A stretch of 64,000 bases of DNA from Microscillaceae bacterium (GTDB lineage: Bacteria; Bacteroidota; Bacteroidia; Cytophagales; Microscillaceae): positions 1 to 64,000 of the forward strand of contig DMXI01000105.1 of the NCBI GenBank assembly GCA_003483885.1. Reading direction: 5' to 3'. Below are positions 51,376-60,565 of this stretch, in pieces. A program made the position numbers and the translations under genes. How positions within the stretch are numbered: the first letter of the stretch is position 1; the number at the start of each line of letters is the position of its first letter. Under the pieces are notes generated by a model, which worked only from the letters and a program-made list of their open reading frames with translations, searched no databases and was not told the origin of the DNA.

Positions 51376-53748
51376 ATGAATTTCCGTCACATTTTTTTGA
51401 TTACGTTTCGTAGTATCAAACGATCAAAGAATATTTTCTTTATCAATTTACTGGGACTTTCGGCTGGTCTGGCCAGTGCTTTTATGATTTATCTGTGGGT
51501 ACAGGATGAATGGCAAAAGGACAAGTTTCATAACAATGATGCTGAACTGCATCAAGTAATGCTCAATTTTGAGAATAGCCGAGGCAAAATAACCACGGTG
51601 GAATGGACGCCCAGTCGTTTGGCCCCAGCCTTGGTTGGAGAAATACCAGAAGTAAAACTGGCAACTACTTTGGCAATGGATGATAGCCAGGAGTTGGGTA
51701 TTATTGCTACTTCCAAAAAGGCTTTCAAAGCTACCGAAAACTACACAAATGCCGATTTTTTCAAAGTATTTTCATTCAAACTACTGCTGGGCAACCAAAG
51801 CCAAGTATTGCAAAGCAAAAAAGGAGTATTAATCTCTGATCAACTTGCACGCAAGCTTTTGGGGAGGACCAAAGATGCATTGGGTAAAACAATTACTTGG
51901 AAAAAGGCTGGAGATAAAAGAGATTTTGTGATTGAGGGTGTTTTTGAAAAACCAACTTCCAACTCATCGCTTCAGTTCGATGTGTTGTTTAGCTTGAACC
52001 TATACAGTCAACTCAATCCCGATACCCGCAAATGGGAACATAATAGCCCCAATACCTACGTGGTACTGACTAAAGGAACCTCCACCTCACAAGTCAATGA
52101 TAAAATTAAAGGCTTTTTGAAAACTAAAGGAGTAAAAACCAAAGCCGCACTCTTTTTGAATTTGTTTAGTAGCCGTTATCTATTTGGCAAATATGTAAAT
52201 GGGGTACAAAGTGGAGGTAGAATCTTATATGTACGTTTATTTTCTATTTTAGCCTTGTTTATTTTGGTCATTGCCTGCATCAACTTTATGAACCTTTCTA
52301 CCGCAAGGGCTTCGCGTCGTATGAAAGAGATTGGGATTAAAAAAGTAGTAGGAGTACATCGCAAAACCCTCATAGCCCAGTTTTTGGGAGAATCAATAGT
52401 GATCACTTTATTGGCCTTGCTGGTAGCCATTACCTTAGTCGAACTGCTACTTCCTCAGTTTAACCTCTTGACTAATAAAAATTTGGGGCTTCACTTTGAT
52501 TATCAACTCATGTTGGTGTTGGCAGGTATTACGTTGGTAACTGGGTTGATTGCAGGCAGTTATCCAGCATTGTATCTCTCGAGTTTTAGTCCAATCAAAA
52601 TCCTGAAAGGGAATCAGCAAAGCCCTAAACGAGAAGTCAATATTCGTAGAGGATTGGTGGTTTTTCAATTTACGGTTTCTATCATGATGATTGTATCTAC
52701 GGTGGTGATTTATCGACAAATACAATACATACAATCTAAACCATTGGGGTATGACCAAAGCCAGGTAGTGGTGTTTAAACGAGATGGAAAGCTGCAAAAT
52801 AGCCTTGAGACATTTTTCAAAGAAGCGAAAAAAATACCCGGAGTGGTGCAAGCTTCCAGCTTAAATAACCAATTGCAAACCAATAGAACCAGTACCAAAT
52901 CGCTCACCTGGGAAGGCGGAGAACCTGATCATGGAGTGGTGTTCAAATACCTTTACTTTAACTACGATGCTATAGAAACCTTGGGAATAGAAGTAAAACA
53001 AGGACGTTCGTTTTCCCGAAAATATGGAGCCGAAGACCGCAAGATTATTTTTAATGAGGCGGCTATTAAAGCTATGGGCATCAAAGATCCTATTGGCAAA
53101 ATCGTGACTTGGGGTCATAAAAAATACCAAATTGTAGGGACGGTCAAAAACTTTCACTTTGAATCCCTGTACGAAGAGCTCAAGCCATGTTTTATTCGCT
53201 ACTCTACTAGTGGTGACTTGATTACAGTAAAAATACAGCCTCAAAATGCCTCACATACTTTAGCACAATTGTCTAAACTCTATCAGACTTTCAATCCTGG
53301 ACTTCAGTTTGAGTATTCTTTTTTGGACAAAACTCATCAGGATTATTATGCTGCTGAGCGAAGAGTGGCTACTCTTTCTCAGTATTTTGCGGGTTTTGCG
53401 ATTCTTATTTCCTGTTTGGGATTATTTGGACTGGCCGCATTTACCCTTGAGCGAAGATTAAAAGAAATTGGAATCCGCAAAATATTGGGTTCCAGCAACT
53501 TAAATATAGTTTATTTGCTCTCCCGAGAATATACTCAAATGGTAGTAGCCGCCATTGCCATTGGTTTGCCTTTGAGCTATTACCTAATCAAGCAATGGCT
53601 GTACGACTTTAGCTATCGTATTCATTTAGGCTTTGAATACTTTGTGTTGGCCAGTGTATTGATTTTGTTGGTGGCTTGGTTTACGGTCGGGCTGCAAACC
53701 ATTCGAGCATCCCGTATTAATCCAGTAGACTGCCTTAGAGACGAATAG
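51376..53748 (+). CDS. FtsX-like ABC transporter permease (MacB type)
   Basis: A 790-residue permease of the large Bacteroidota FtsX/MacB group. An N-terminal transmembrane segment (about 22-42) is followed by a periplasmic MacB-like domain, three transmembrane segments (about 285-430, with 'RRMKEIGIKKVVGVHRKTLIAQFLGES'), a second periplasmic domain, and three more segments at the C-terminus ('RRLKEIGIRKILGSSNLNIVYLLSREY', 'VILLVAWFTVGLQTIRASRINPVDCLRDE'). Two repeated permease halves are typical. No ATPase gene is adjacent, which is usual for isolated members. Exported substrate unknown. Confidence 0.92.
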   Translation: MNFRHIFLITFRSIKRSKNIFFINLLGLSAGLASAFMIYLWVQDEWQKDKFHNNDAELHQVMLNFENSRGKITTVEWTPSRLAPALVGEIPEVKLATTLAMDDSQELGIIATSKKAFKATENYTNADFFKVFSFKLLLGNQSQVLQSKKGVLISDQLARKLLGRTKDALGKTITWKKAGDKRDFVIEGVFEKPTSNSSLQFDVLFSLNLYSQLNPDTRKWEHNSPNTYVVLTKGTSTSQVNDKIKGFLKTKGVKTKAALFLNLFSSRYLFGKYVNGVQSGGRILYVRLFSILALFILVIACINFMNLSTARASRRMKEIGIKKVVGVHRKTLIAQFLGESIVITLLALLVAITLVELLLPQFNLLTNKNLGLHFDYQLMLVLAGITLVTGLIAGSYPALYLSSFSPIKILKGNQQSPKREVNIRRGLVVFQFTVSIMMIVSTVVIYRQIQYIQSKPLGYDQSQVVVFKRDGKLQNSLETFFKEAKKIPGVVQASSLNNQLQTNRTSTKSLTWEGGEPDHGVVFKYLYFNYDAIETLGIEVKQGRSFSRKYGAEDRKIIFNEAAIKAMGIKDPIGKIVTWGHKKYQIVGTVKNFHFESLYEELKPCFIRYSTSGDLITVKIQPQNASHTLAQLSKLYQTFNPGLQFEYSFLDKTHQDYYAAERRVATLSQYFAGFAILISCLGLFGLAAFTLERRLKEIGIRKILGSSNLNIVYLLSREYTQMVVAAIAIGLPLSYYLIKQWLYDFSYRIHLGFEYFVLASVLILLVAWFTVGLQTIRASRINPVDCLRDE

Positions 53749-53764
53749 GTAATTATTGGTGTGC

Positions 53765-54149
53765 AAAGCCATCTCGATTTTAAGTGAAGTGGAAAAAATA
53801 AAATGGGCCAATAGCAGTAGTGCAGTTGTATGACTTTTAATAGTTACAATTCACCTGCAGTTTTTGGGTCTTACCGAAGGGAGACCCAAAAAAGCCATTC
53901 GATAGCTGGAAGTCGTCTTATCGCAAAATAAGCGTGGTTCCCAAAAGTGATTCTACCACCTTTGGTCTCCTTTCAGTAAGACCAAAGGCCCGAAATTATG
54001 AAAGATTAAGTGACTGCACTAGCGCTATTGGCCCTATTTTTTAACGAAGTATCACCTCAAGAGATAAAGTATAGTGGCACAAGTTATTTTAGTAGATTCA
54101 CTAAATGAGGAGCAGTATATAAAATGCCCTAAAAAATCGAGATGGCTTT
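53765..54149. repeat. Nested palindromic element, copy 3 (complete)
   Basis: A 385-bp element with perfect 17-bp outer arms, AAAGCCATCTCGATTTT (53765-53781) and its complement (54133-54149). Inner arms (53805-53826 and 54013-54034, GGGCCAATAG...) match over 22 bp with two mismatches. Between them lie hairpins TTTTTGGGTCT/AGACCCAAAAA (53861-53892) and CCTTTGGTCT/AGACCAAAGG (53959-53988). Copy 2 at 42775 is its inner part inverted. No open reading frame. The arrangement is that of a non-autonomous, strongly folding mobile element. Confidence 0.75.
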
Positions 54150-54296
54150 GATATTTAGATCCTCAACCTTCACACTGCTGATTGTAGCCGTACAACTGAC
54201 CGAATGTTTATGAATTAAAAATCGCGTTTGGGCTATTTTTTTATATGTTTGCAAACCCTTGTTCATTAATCAAAGCAGACCTATAAGCACACTCAT

Positions 54297-55709
54297 ATGC
54301 TATTTAATCGTCCTGAGTTTTTTATCCTATGCTCGCTTACCTTTCTTGTTTACTATCTGCCTTTTTTTCGTAAATATCAATTAATAGTTTTAATTCTTAG
54401 TAGCCTTTTCTTTTACAGCTATACCCATCCGTTATTGGTGTTTTTGCTGCTGAGTACGATGTTGGTAAACACTTACTGTAGCTATAGAGTAGCCAAAGCT
54501 ATTCCTCAAAATCAAAGGATGTGGGCAATCTTGGGCGTAGTATTGAATTTACTGGTTTTATCTTTTAAGTATAGCCCCTTATTTGCCCAAACTCTTAACC
54601 TGGGAGGTACCAACATAGGGGAGTTTTTATTGACTATTCCGCTGCCGATAGGTATCTCATTTTTTACTTTTCAGGGCATCACGCTGGTGGTAGATGTATT
54701 TCAGCGTAATCAACAGGCCGATATAGCTTCGCCTATAGTATCCGAAAGTTTTTTAGCGCATCTAAAGCGTACTTTTCTATTTATTGCGTTTTTTCCTCAG
54801 TTAGTAGCTGGGCCTATTGTGAAAGCACACAATTTTTACCCTCAAATCCAAACGAAATACCTTAAAGACATTGATTGGGCATCTGCGGTGAAAATCTTGA
54901 TTATGGGGTACTTTTTAAAAAATGTAATTGCCGATAATTTGAAGGATTTTACGTTTTGGATTCAGTATCCGCAATTTATGCAATTGTCTACCTTGGACTT
55001 GTTATCTCTAATCATAGCTTATTCTGCCCAGATATTTGCTGATTTTGCCGGATATTCACTCATTGCCATTGGCATAGGCCGACTCTTTGGCTATCGCTTG
55101 CCCCAAAACTTTAATTTCCCTTACATTTCCCGCTCATTTTCAGATTTTTGGCGCCGCTGGAATATGTCACTTTCTAGTTTTCTGAAAGAATACTTGTATA
55201 TTCAAATGGGTGGGAATCGAAAAGGTAAGTTTCGAACTTATCTACATTTATTGATTACCATGGCACTTGGAGGATTGTGGCATGGGGCTGCCTGGAGCTA
55301 TTTGGTTTGGGGGCTTTTTCACGGGATATTGCTAGCAATTGAAAGGTTTCTAAAAGACATGTTCGCTATACAGACCCGTTGGGTGGTGTTTAAGGTATTG
55401 CAAGTCGTTTTTATATATACTTGTGTTACGTTGGCTTGGCTGCTGTTTAAACTACCCGATTTTGGCGAAGTAGTGCTTTATTTTAAAGCAATGTTTTACA
55501 ATGCATCCATCAAGCCACGATATACCCAAATACATAATATGTTTTTCTATGCATCTTTTGTGCTGGTATACCATTTATATTATGTGTATAAAACGCAAGC
55601 ATCCAACTATAAACTAGCCAAGCTAGAACCCTATTTGTATGGGGTTTTGCTGTTTTTGATTATAACAAATAGCGGTTCAGCCGAGGAATTTATCTACTTC
55701 CAATTTTAG
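54297..55709 (+). CDS. MBOAT-family O-acyltransferase (AlgI-like)
   Basis: A 470-residue polytopic protein with about ten to eleven hydrophobic segments. AlgI-type signatures are present: 'SFLKEYLYIQMGGNRKGKFRTYLHLLITMALGGLWHGAAWSYLVWGLFHG' (split), in which 'LWHGA' holds the catalytic His. It moves acyl (normally acetyl) groups across the membrane to an extracellular glycan. The SGNH-like protein encoded 22 bp downstream is a usual partner. The acceptor is unknown because no polysaccharide synthesis genes are adjacent. Confidence 0.93.
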   Translation: MLFNRPEFFILCSLTFLVYYLPFFRKYQLIVLILSSLFFYSYTHPLLVFLLLSTMLVNTYCSYRVAKAIPQNQRMWAILGVVLNLLVLSFKYSPLFAQTLNLGGTNIGEFLLTIPLPIGISFFTFQGITLVVDVFQRNQQADIASPIVSESFLAHLKRTFLFIAFFPQLVAGPIVKAHNFYPQIQTKYLKDIDWASAVKILIMGYFLKNVIADNLKDFTFWIQYPQFMQLSTLDLLSLIIAYSAQIFADFAGYSLIAIGIGRLFGYRLPQNFNFPYISRSFSDFWRRWNMSLSSFLKEYLYIQMGGNRKGKFRTYLHLLITMALGGLWHGAAWSYLVWGLFHGILLAIERFLKDMFAIQTRWVVFKVLQVVFIYTCVTLAWLLFKLPDFGEVVLYFKAMFYNASIKPRYTQIHNMFFYASFVLVYHLYYVYKTQASNYKLAKLEPYLYGVLLFLIITNSGSAEEFIYFQF

Positions 55710-55731
55710 ACATACGCTTACATTTAACATT

Positions 55732-56583
55732 ATGATAAAACGCATCTTTATTACTTTTTTGGGGTTGTTTGTGGGGTATAATCTTTTCCTGATGCTGGTA
55801 AAACCAAGCTGGGGAGAATATACGCAAAGGGACCGAAACATCAATAAAGTAGAACAAGTTGGTTTGGATGATCAGCCCGATTGGGATGTGGTAATTGTAG
55901 GCTCGTCTATTGCAGCCAGGCTAAATATTTTGAAAGATAAAAAAGTGCTTAACCTGAGTTTAGAAGGAGAAGGAGCACTTACCGGTTTAGGGATATTGAA
56001 GCAAAGTGGGCTAAAGCCTGCATTGATTGCCATAGAAACAAATGCTTTATATTTAGCCCAAGACCAAGGGGTGATGGATGTCAACGAATTTGCCTGGAGA
56101 AACGCAATCAAACAATACCTTCCGGCCTTACAAAATAAAAACAAACCATCAGTGTTGGTTTCCCCTCTGATATTTTATCAGGGAAAAGCACAAAAAGTAT
56201 ATCAGGGAGTAGCCAATGGTTTGAAGGCAGCACTCCCTGATAAGCCAATAAAAAGCAGCCCTCAGGTGGGTAGAAGGGGAGATCACCAGAATGCCAAAAG
56301 CAAGATTGATCATTTAAAGCTAGATACCATTCTTCTGAAAAAATACCTGGATTATTTTGAGAAAGCCAAGGTCAAAGTGGTGTTTTTTAATATGCCAGCA
56401 GGTTGTTTGGAAGCACACCAACATATGGAAAAAAGCGTGAGGCAAAGCTTTCAAAAAAGCATATTGATACCTTCGGTAGATTGTAGTGCATATGCTACTA
56501 CCGATGGGGTACATTTAAACGCAAAAGAGTCCGCTAAATATTCATCTTATTTAACTCAACATCTTGCTAGTTATCTAAAATAA
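55732..56583 (+). CDS. Membrane-anchored SGNH/GDSL-like protein, acetylation partner
   Basis: A 283-residue protein with an N-terminal signal/anchor ('IFITFLGLFVGYNLFLMLV'). It has an SGNH-type block: 'DWDVVIVGSSIAARL' with Ser near residue 53 and a C-terminal 'TTDGVHLNAKESAKYSSYL' giving Asp and His. The middle 'GVMDVNEFAWRNAIKQYL' is not distinctive. It fits the AlgJ/AlgX/DltD-like group that completes O-acetyl transfer outside the membrane. It is 22 bp downstream of the MBOAT gene and probably coupled. The exact reaction is inferred. Confidence 0.75.
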   Translation: MIKRIFITFLGLFVGYNLFLMLVKPSWGEYTQRDRNINKVEQVGLDDQPDWDVVIVGSSIAARLNILKDKKVLNLSLEGEGALTGLGILKQSGLKPALIAIETNALYLAQDQGVMDVNEFAWRNAIKQYLPALQNKNKPSVLVSPLIFYQGKAQKVYQGVANGLKAALPDKPIKSSPQVGRRGDHQNAKSKIDHLKLDTILLKKYLDYFEKAKVKVVFFNMPAGCLEAHQHMEKSVRQSFQKSILIPSVDCSAYATTDGVHLNAKESAKYSSYLTQHLASYLK

Positions 56584-56812
56584 CATATTACTGGATATTT
56601 TGCGAAGGTTAGCATGTATCCAAAACCCAATTTTAATGAGCCTTCTCCATCCTAAATGCATATTTTTTCCCCTGCATATTTACCCTTATTTATAACAACT
56701 TCATGACATACTTGTACAGGTTGATACATCCATTCTGCGGGTAGGTTGTTCCTTCCTCTTGATAAAAAGTATTTAAGTAAGACCAACTTAATCACAATAC
56801 CATATACTTTTT

Positions 56813-57115
56813 ATGAAGAATTACACTCTGAACCTCATTAAGTTACTATTTCTTTTGTGGCTATTTCTGGCCTCTGTGATCCAAACTATTTGGGCACAAA
56901 AAAGAACTGGTTTTTCCATTGTTTCTGTCCAGGTTTATTCTCCATTGGGCAGCAGCAAACCTAAAAATGAGCCACAAATCATCAAGAAAACCATTCACAA
57001 CCAATTTGAGAAACTGATTGCTTATCAAGCGATTGTAAAAAGTGCTCAAACGCTTGATTTATGGCTTAAGGTATGGTTTGCTACTTTACAGAAAACCTCG
57101 GCCAATCCGTCATAA
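56813..57115 (+). CDS. Small exported protein upstream of an eCIS-core gene
   Basis: A 100-residue protein with a signal peptide ending near residue 29 ('VIQTIWAQ'). The mature part is about 70 residues, weakly helical ('KKTIHNQFEKLIAYQAIVKSAQTLDLWLKVW'). I do not recognise it. It is in the same direction as the eCIS-core gene at 57207, but a terminator lies between them. Confidence 0.45.
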   Translation: MKNYTLNLIKLLFLLWLFLASVIQTIWAQKRTGFSIVSVQVYSPLGSSKPKNEPQIIKKTIHNQFEKLIAYQAIVKSAQTLDLWLKVWFATLQKTSANPS

Positions 57116-57131
57116 ATCAATAAGCAGAACC

Positions 57132-57166
57132 AAAAAGCCCGGTCAGGCCTTCTGACTTGGCTTTTT
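57132..57166 (+). terminator. Terminator between exported protein and eCIS-core gene
   Basis: AAAAAGCC (57132-57139) pairs with GGCTTTTT (57159-57166), with an inner GTCAG/CTGAC stem, followed by ATTCC. Confidence 0.8.
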
Positions 57167-57206
57167 ATTCCACATTTATCATCCACATTTCCTAACCAAA
57201 GTTTCC

Positions 57207-59171
57207 ATGTCACAATTAGTGCAGCCAAACCAAGCAAAAGGCCAACTTCAGCAAGACCAACCGCAATCCAATGCCATTCAAAGAAAATCGTCTAAATACA
57301 AGGCGAAACAGCAGCCAATTCAGGCCAAACAAACCCCAATAAAAGCTAAACAACAAGCTATTCAGGCCAAGCAAAAGCCAATTCAGGCTAAAACGAAGCC
57401 AGTATCCAAGAGCAATTCCGGAGGTCAAGGTTTGCCCAATTCTATGAAAAATAATATGGAAACCCTTGGTGGAGTAGACCTGAGCGATGTCAAAGTACAC
57501 CATAACTCGGGAGAACCACAAAAAGTAGGAGCATTGGCATATGCTCAAGGTACCGATATTCATTTGGCACCAGGGCAAGAAAAACACCTGGGACATGAGG
57601 CTTGGCATACTGTTCAGCAAAAGCAAGGGCGAGTAAAACCAACTACAGTTCAGGGTAAAGGATTTGCGGTAAACGACGATCCTCAACTGGAGAAGGAAGC
57701 TGATGTTATGGGAGAGAAAGCTACCCAAATGAAAGCTAAACCCGAAAGTGTAACTAACCAAACTAAAACAACTGATGTGACTAACACTCAACCAGCCCAA
57801 ATGCAAGTAGCTCAGATGAAAATGCATAAGCTCAACGATGCGGCAGAATCCAGTTGGTTTGATTTTGATGGTGATAGTAGTGCTTTTGAGGTAGATCCTT
57901 ACCTAAATATCCACGAATACGGTGAGGGATGGACTTGGGAAAATATCTACTTAAACCATAATCGTTTTTGGGATATGGAGGTATACGATTATGAAGATCA
58001 GGAAATAGACTATACTCGAGGCGCATTCTCCATTGATTCTGAAGTGTGGTCCTTGATTGACCAGTCCAGAGGGAATAATATGCAAGACTCTTCGGATATG
58101 TCTACTAATTTTACCTATGAAAGAGGCGCTGATAACCAAGTAAAAGTAAAGTTAGCATCAGACAAGGAAGAAAAGAAATGGACTTATGGAGGAGATAAGC
58201 AGTACTATTATATCAAAAAGGCCAAAGTAAACGGAGATCTCATTACACAAGACATTACTTTTGGAACCAATGTAAAAGAAGTGGATGAAAGCTCTACCAG
58301 CACTACCGAGTCGGAAAGGGGATTTGATATAGACCTGGCGAGTGATATCAATCCAGGGATAGATAGTAGCGTAAAGCTGCATTTAGAAGCAGATGGAGAG
58401 GATATATTGATGATGTTAGCAGGGACAAAATTGTTTAAAGGAAGTTACAAAGCTTTGAATAAGTTTTTAAAGAAATATCCTGCCCTCAATAAGGTTCTTT
58501 CTTGGGATAAAATAGCGGAACTGTTTGCAAAACAGGAGCTTAAAATAGATTTAAATCCTTCGCTAAAAGCAGAACTTGAAACCCATTTTGGGGTGAAATT
58601 TAAGCGCAGTACCTCTAAAAGTCATACAAAAAACGAAAAATCAAAGTATACGGTGGGTGGAGCATTGGCTACTGAACGAAGTAAAATACTGGTGAACCAG
58701 ATGGAAAAGAAAAAGCCTGAACCACCCCAAAAAGAAGAAAAAAAGAAAGAAGAGAAGGAAAAAGAGCCAACTCCTAAACAAGAACCTAAGAAAGAAAAAG
58801 CACCTAAACTGAAAGGAACAGCAGCTTTTTACCAAAAAGATAGTGCAGAGCTTACCAAAGAGCATAAGGCTGCTATAGACAAATGGCTGATGGCTAATAA
58901 AGCGCACCTGGATGGTGTTATAGAGCCTGACCCGATTTATCAAATTGGCCTTACTGGACATACCAGTCGTGATGGTTCAGATCAGTATAACCAGGAACTG
59001 GCTATGAAGCGAATGGTGAGTGTATTGAATTACATTCGTCAAAAAGATGGTTTCCGACACTTGGGTAAAACCGCTTATTATAAACTAGTATCTAAGGGCG
59101 AAGCCGAGGCCTTTCAACAGCTGGAGGTAGAGTCGGATCGAAGAGTAGATTTATGTTTGGTAAAGAAATAA
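57207..59171 (+). CDS. eCIS-core (DUF4157) protein with OmpA-like C-terminus
   Basis: A 654-residue protein. Residues 1-68 carry a Gln/Lys-rich leader with five to six PIQAK-type repeats. Residues 74-150 are the eCIS-core domain: 'GLPNSMKNNMETLGGVDLSDVKV', 'AYAQGTDIHLAPGQ' and HEAWH at 130-134. Residues 200-530 are unassigned, with an acidic stretch, a helical region and a Lys/Glu/Pro-rich hinge ('EKKKEEKEKEPTPKQEPKKEK'). Residues 535-654 are an OmpA/peptidoglycan-binding-like domain ('YQIGLTGHTSRDGSDQYNQELAMKRM', 'LEVESDRRVDLCLV'). No signal peptide. The OmpA-like end would bind peptidoglycan; whether this is cargo, a scaffold or a particle anchor is inference. Confidence 0.82.
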   Translation: MSQLVQPNQAKGQLQQDQPQSNAIQRKSSKYKAKQQPIQAKQTPIKAKQQAIQAKQKPIQAKTKPVSKSNSGGQGLPNSMKNNMETLGGVDLSDVKVHHNSGEPQKVGALAYAQGTDIHLAPGQEKHLGHEAWHTVQQKQGRVKPTTVQGKGFAVNDDPQLEKEADVMGEKATQMKAKPESVTNQTKTTDVTNTQPAQMQVAQMKMHKLNDAAESSWFDFDGDSSAFEVDPYLNIHEYGEGWTWENIYLNHNRFWDMEVYDYEDQEIDYTRGAFSIDSEVWSLIDQSRGNNMQDSSDMSTNFTYERGADNQVKVKLASDKEEKKWTYGGDKQYYYIKKAKVNGDLITQDITFGTNVKEVDESSTSTTESERGFDIDLASDINPGIDSSVKLHLEADGEDILMMLAGTKLFKGSYKALNKFLKKYPALNKVLSWDKIAELFAKQELKIDLNPSLKAELETHFGVKFKRSTSKSHTKNEKSKYTVGGALATERSKILVNQMEKKKPEPPQKEEKKKEEKEKEPTPKQEPKKEKAPKLKGTAAFYQKDSAELTKEHKAAIDKWLMANKAHLDGVIEPDPIYQIGLTGHTSRDGSDQYNQELAMKRMVSVLNYIRQKDGFRHLGKTAYYKLVSKGEAEAFQQLEVESDRRVDLCLVKK

Positions 59172-59224
59172 TAAAACAGCTCAACTATTTTACCACAGGC
59201 GAAGCATTCGAATGATTATTTTCT

Positions 59225-59254
59225 CCCCAGGATGTTCTATATCTTGGGGATTTT
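59225..59254 (+). terminator. Terminator after eCIS-core gene 3
   Basis: CCCCAGGAT (59225-59233) pairs with ATCTTGGGG (59241-59249), followed by ATTTTT. Confidence 0.8.
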
Positions 59255-59268
59255 TCTAATTTTAGCGA

Positions 59269-60483
59269 ATGCTGTTCAATTTTGGCCCTCGGAGTTCCAT
59301 CCTGTTGATATTCTTTTTCCACGGAGTGGTATTTGCCTATTTATTGTTTAAAAAAAGCCTGCAATATAAGCAAGTTTCGAGCAGGTGGTTAGGGGGATTT
59401 ACCTTATTATGTTGTTTATACATTTGCCCCTGGATGCTTGGCCATGCTGGGTGGTATGCCAATCAACCTTATCGTAATATTTTATTCTATGTACCTACCC
59501 AGCAAGTTTTTTTGCTCGGACCCTTCATTTATTTTTATACCCAAAGTTTGCTCAATAACTCCTTTCGGTTTCGCAAAAGGGATTGGTTACATTTTGTGCC
59601 AGGTTTTTTATATCTCCTCTATAGCCTGGTGGTTTTCCTGACCGATATGGTTATTCTAAAAGAATATTATTTCTATGAAAATCAGCGAGATAAAGACTTA
59701 GCAACTTGGTACCAACTGGCTGGATTGGGTTCTATGGGCATCTATTTTTGGGTGAGCCTGCGCGTGTATAATCATTACAAAAAACGCACTTATCAGGAAT
59801 TGAGCTTTGCTGATCAGGTACAGTTTAAGTGGGTAAAGCGCTATCTCTGGGCCTTTATGCTCATGTTACTGTTTAGAGTCACCTTTTTACTCATATACCC
59901 CAACTGGGGTAGTTTTCCCAAGAAATGGTGGTATTACCTGTTTTTTGCCTTGTTATTTTATTATATCACCCTATCGGGATATGCCAACACCATTCGGTCA
60001 AATATTTATTTTGATGCTGATGAACCAGAAGGTTTACCCCAAAATGAGGTTAAAAGTGAAGACCTTGAAGCCCTTGAAAAAATAGTAGAGCCTGACGCTG
60101 AAATTCCCAAACCCTCTTTCGAGAATATTGACTATCAGTACTGGAAGCAAAAAGTACTTACGCTCATGGAGGAAGACAAATTGTATAAAAATCAATTGTT
60201 GAAGATTACCGATATTGCAGAAGCACTACAGACCAATGCTCGAGTGATTTCTCGCCTGATTAACCAAGAGTTTGAGATGAACTTCAACGACTTCGTGAAT
60301 CATTATCGAGTGCAAGCTGTCAAAGAACAAATCGATCAGCAAGCCCACGAAAACTACACCTTGTTAGGTATTGCGATGGAGTGTGGGTTTAATTCTAAAA
60401 CAACTTTTAACCGAGCCTTTAAAAAATTTCTGGATATGTCACCCCGCGCCTACCTCAATCAGGAGTACAAAATGTCAAAATAA
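59269..60483 (+). CDS. AraC-family regulator with integral membrane N-terminus
   Basis: A 404-residue protein. The N-terminal 245 residues contain about seven hydrophobic segments ('ILLIFFFHGVVFAYLLF', 'FLLGPFIYFYTQSL', 'FALLFYYITLSGYANTI'), and the C-terminal 100 residues are an AraC HTH ('LLKITDIAEALQTNARVISRLINQEFEMNFNDFVNHYRV', 'YTLLGIAMECGFNSKTTFNRAFKKFLDMSPRAYL'). This fusion is common in Bacteroidota; the membrane part may sense a signal and the HTH stays at the membrane. It is upstream of a serine hydrolase gene on the same strand, the likely target. Confidence 0.92.
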   Translation: MLFNFGPRSSILLIFFFHGVVFAYLLFKKSLQYKQVSSRWLGGFTLLCCLYICPWMLGHAGWYANQPYRNILFYVPTQQVFLLGPFIYFYTQSLLNNSFRFRKRDWLHFVPGFLYLLYSLVVFLTDMVILKEYYFYENQRDKDLATWYQLAGLGSMGIYFWVSLRVYNHYKKRTYQELSFADQVQFKWVKRYLWAFMLMLLFRVTFLLIYPNWGSFPKKWWYYLFFALLFYYITLSGYANTIRSNIYFDADEPEGLPQNEVKSEDLEALEKIVEPDAEIPKPSFENIDYQYWKQKVLTLMEEDKLYKNQLLKITDIAEALQTNARVISRLINQEFEMNFNDFVNHYRVQAVKEQIDQQAHENYTLLGIAMECGFNSKTTFNRAFKKFLDMSPRAYLNQEYKMSK

Positions 60484-60565
60484 AGGTTCATATCATGATT
60501 TGGAGCGTTTCAAATGATGCAAAGACCCATATTTGAGCCATTATTCATTTTTAAATCATATAACC

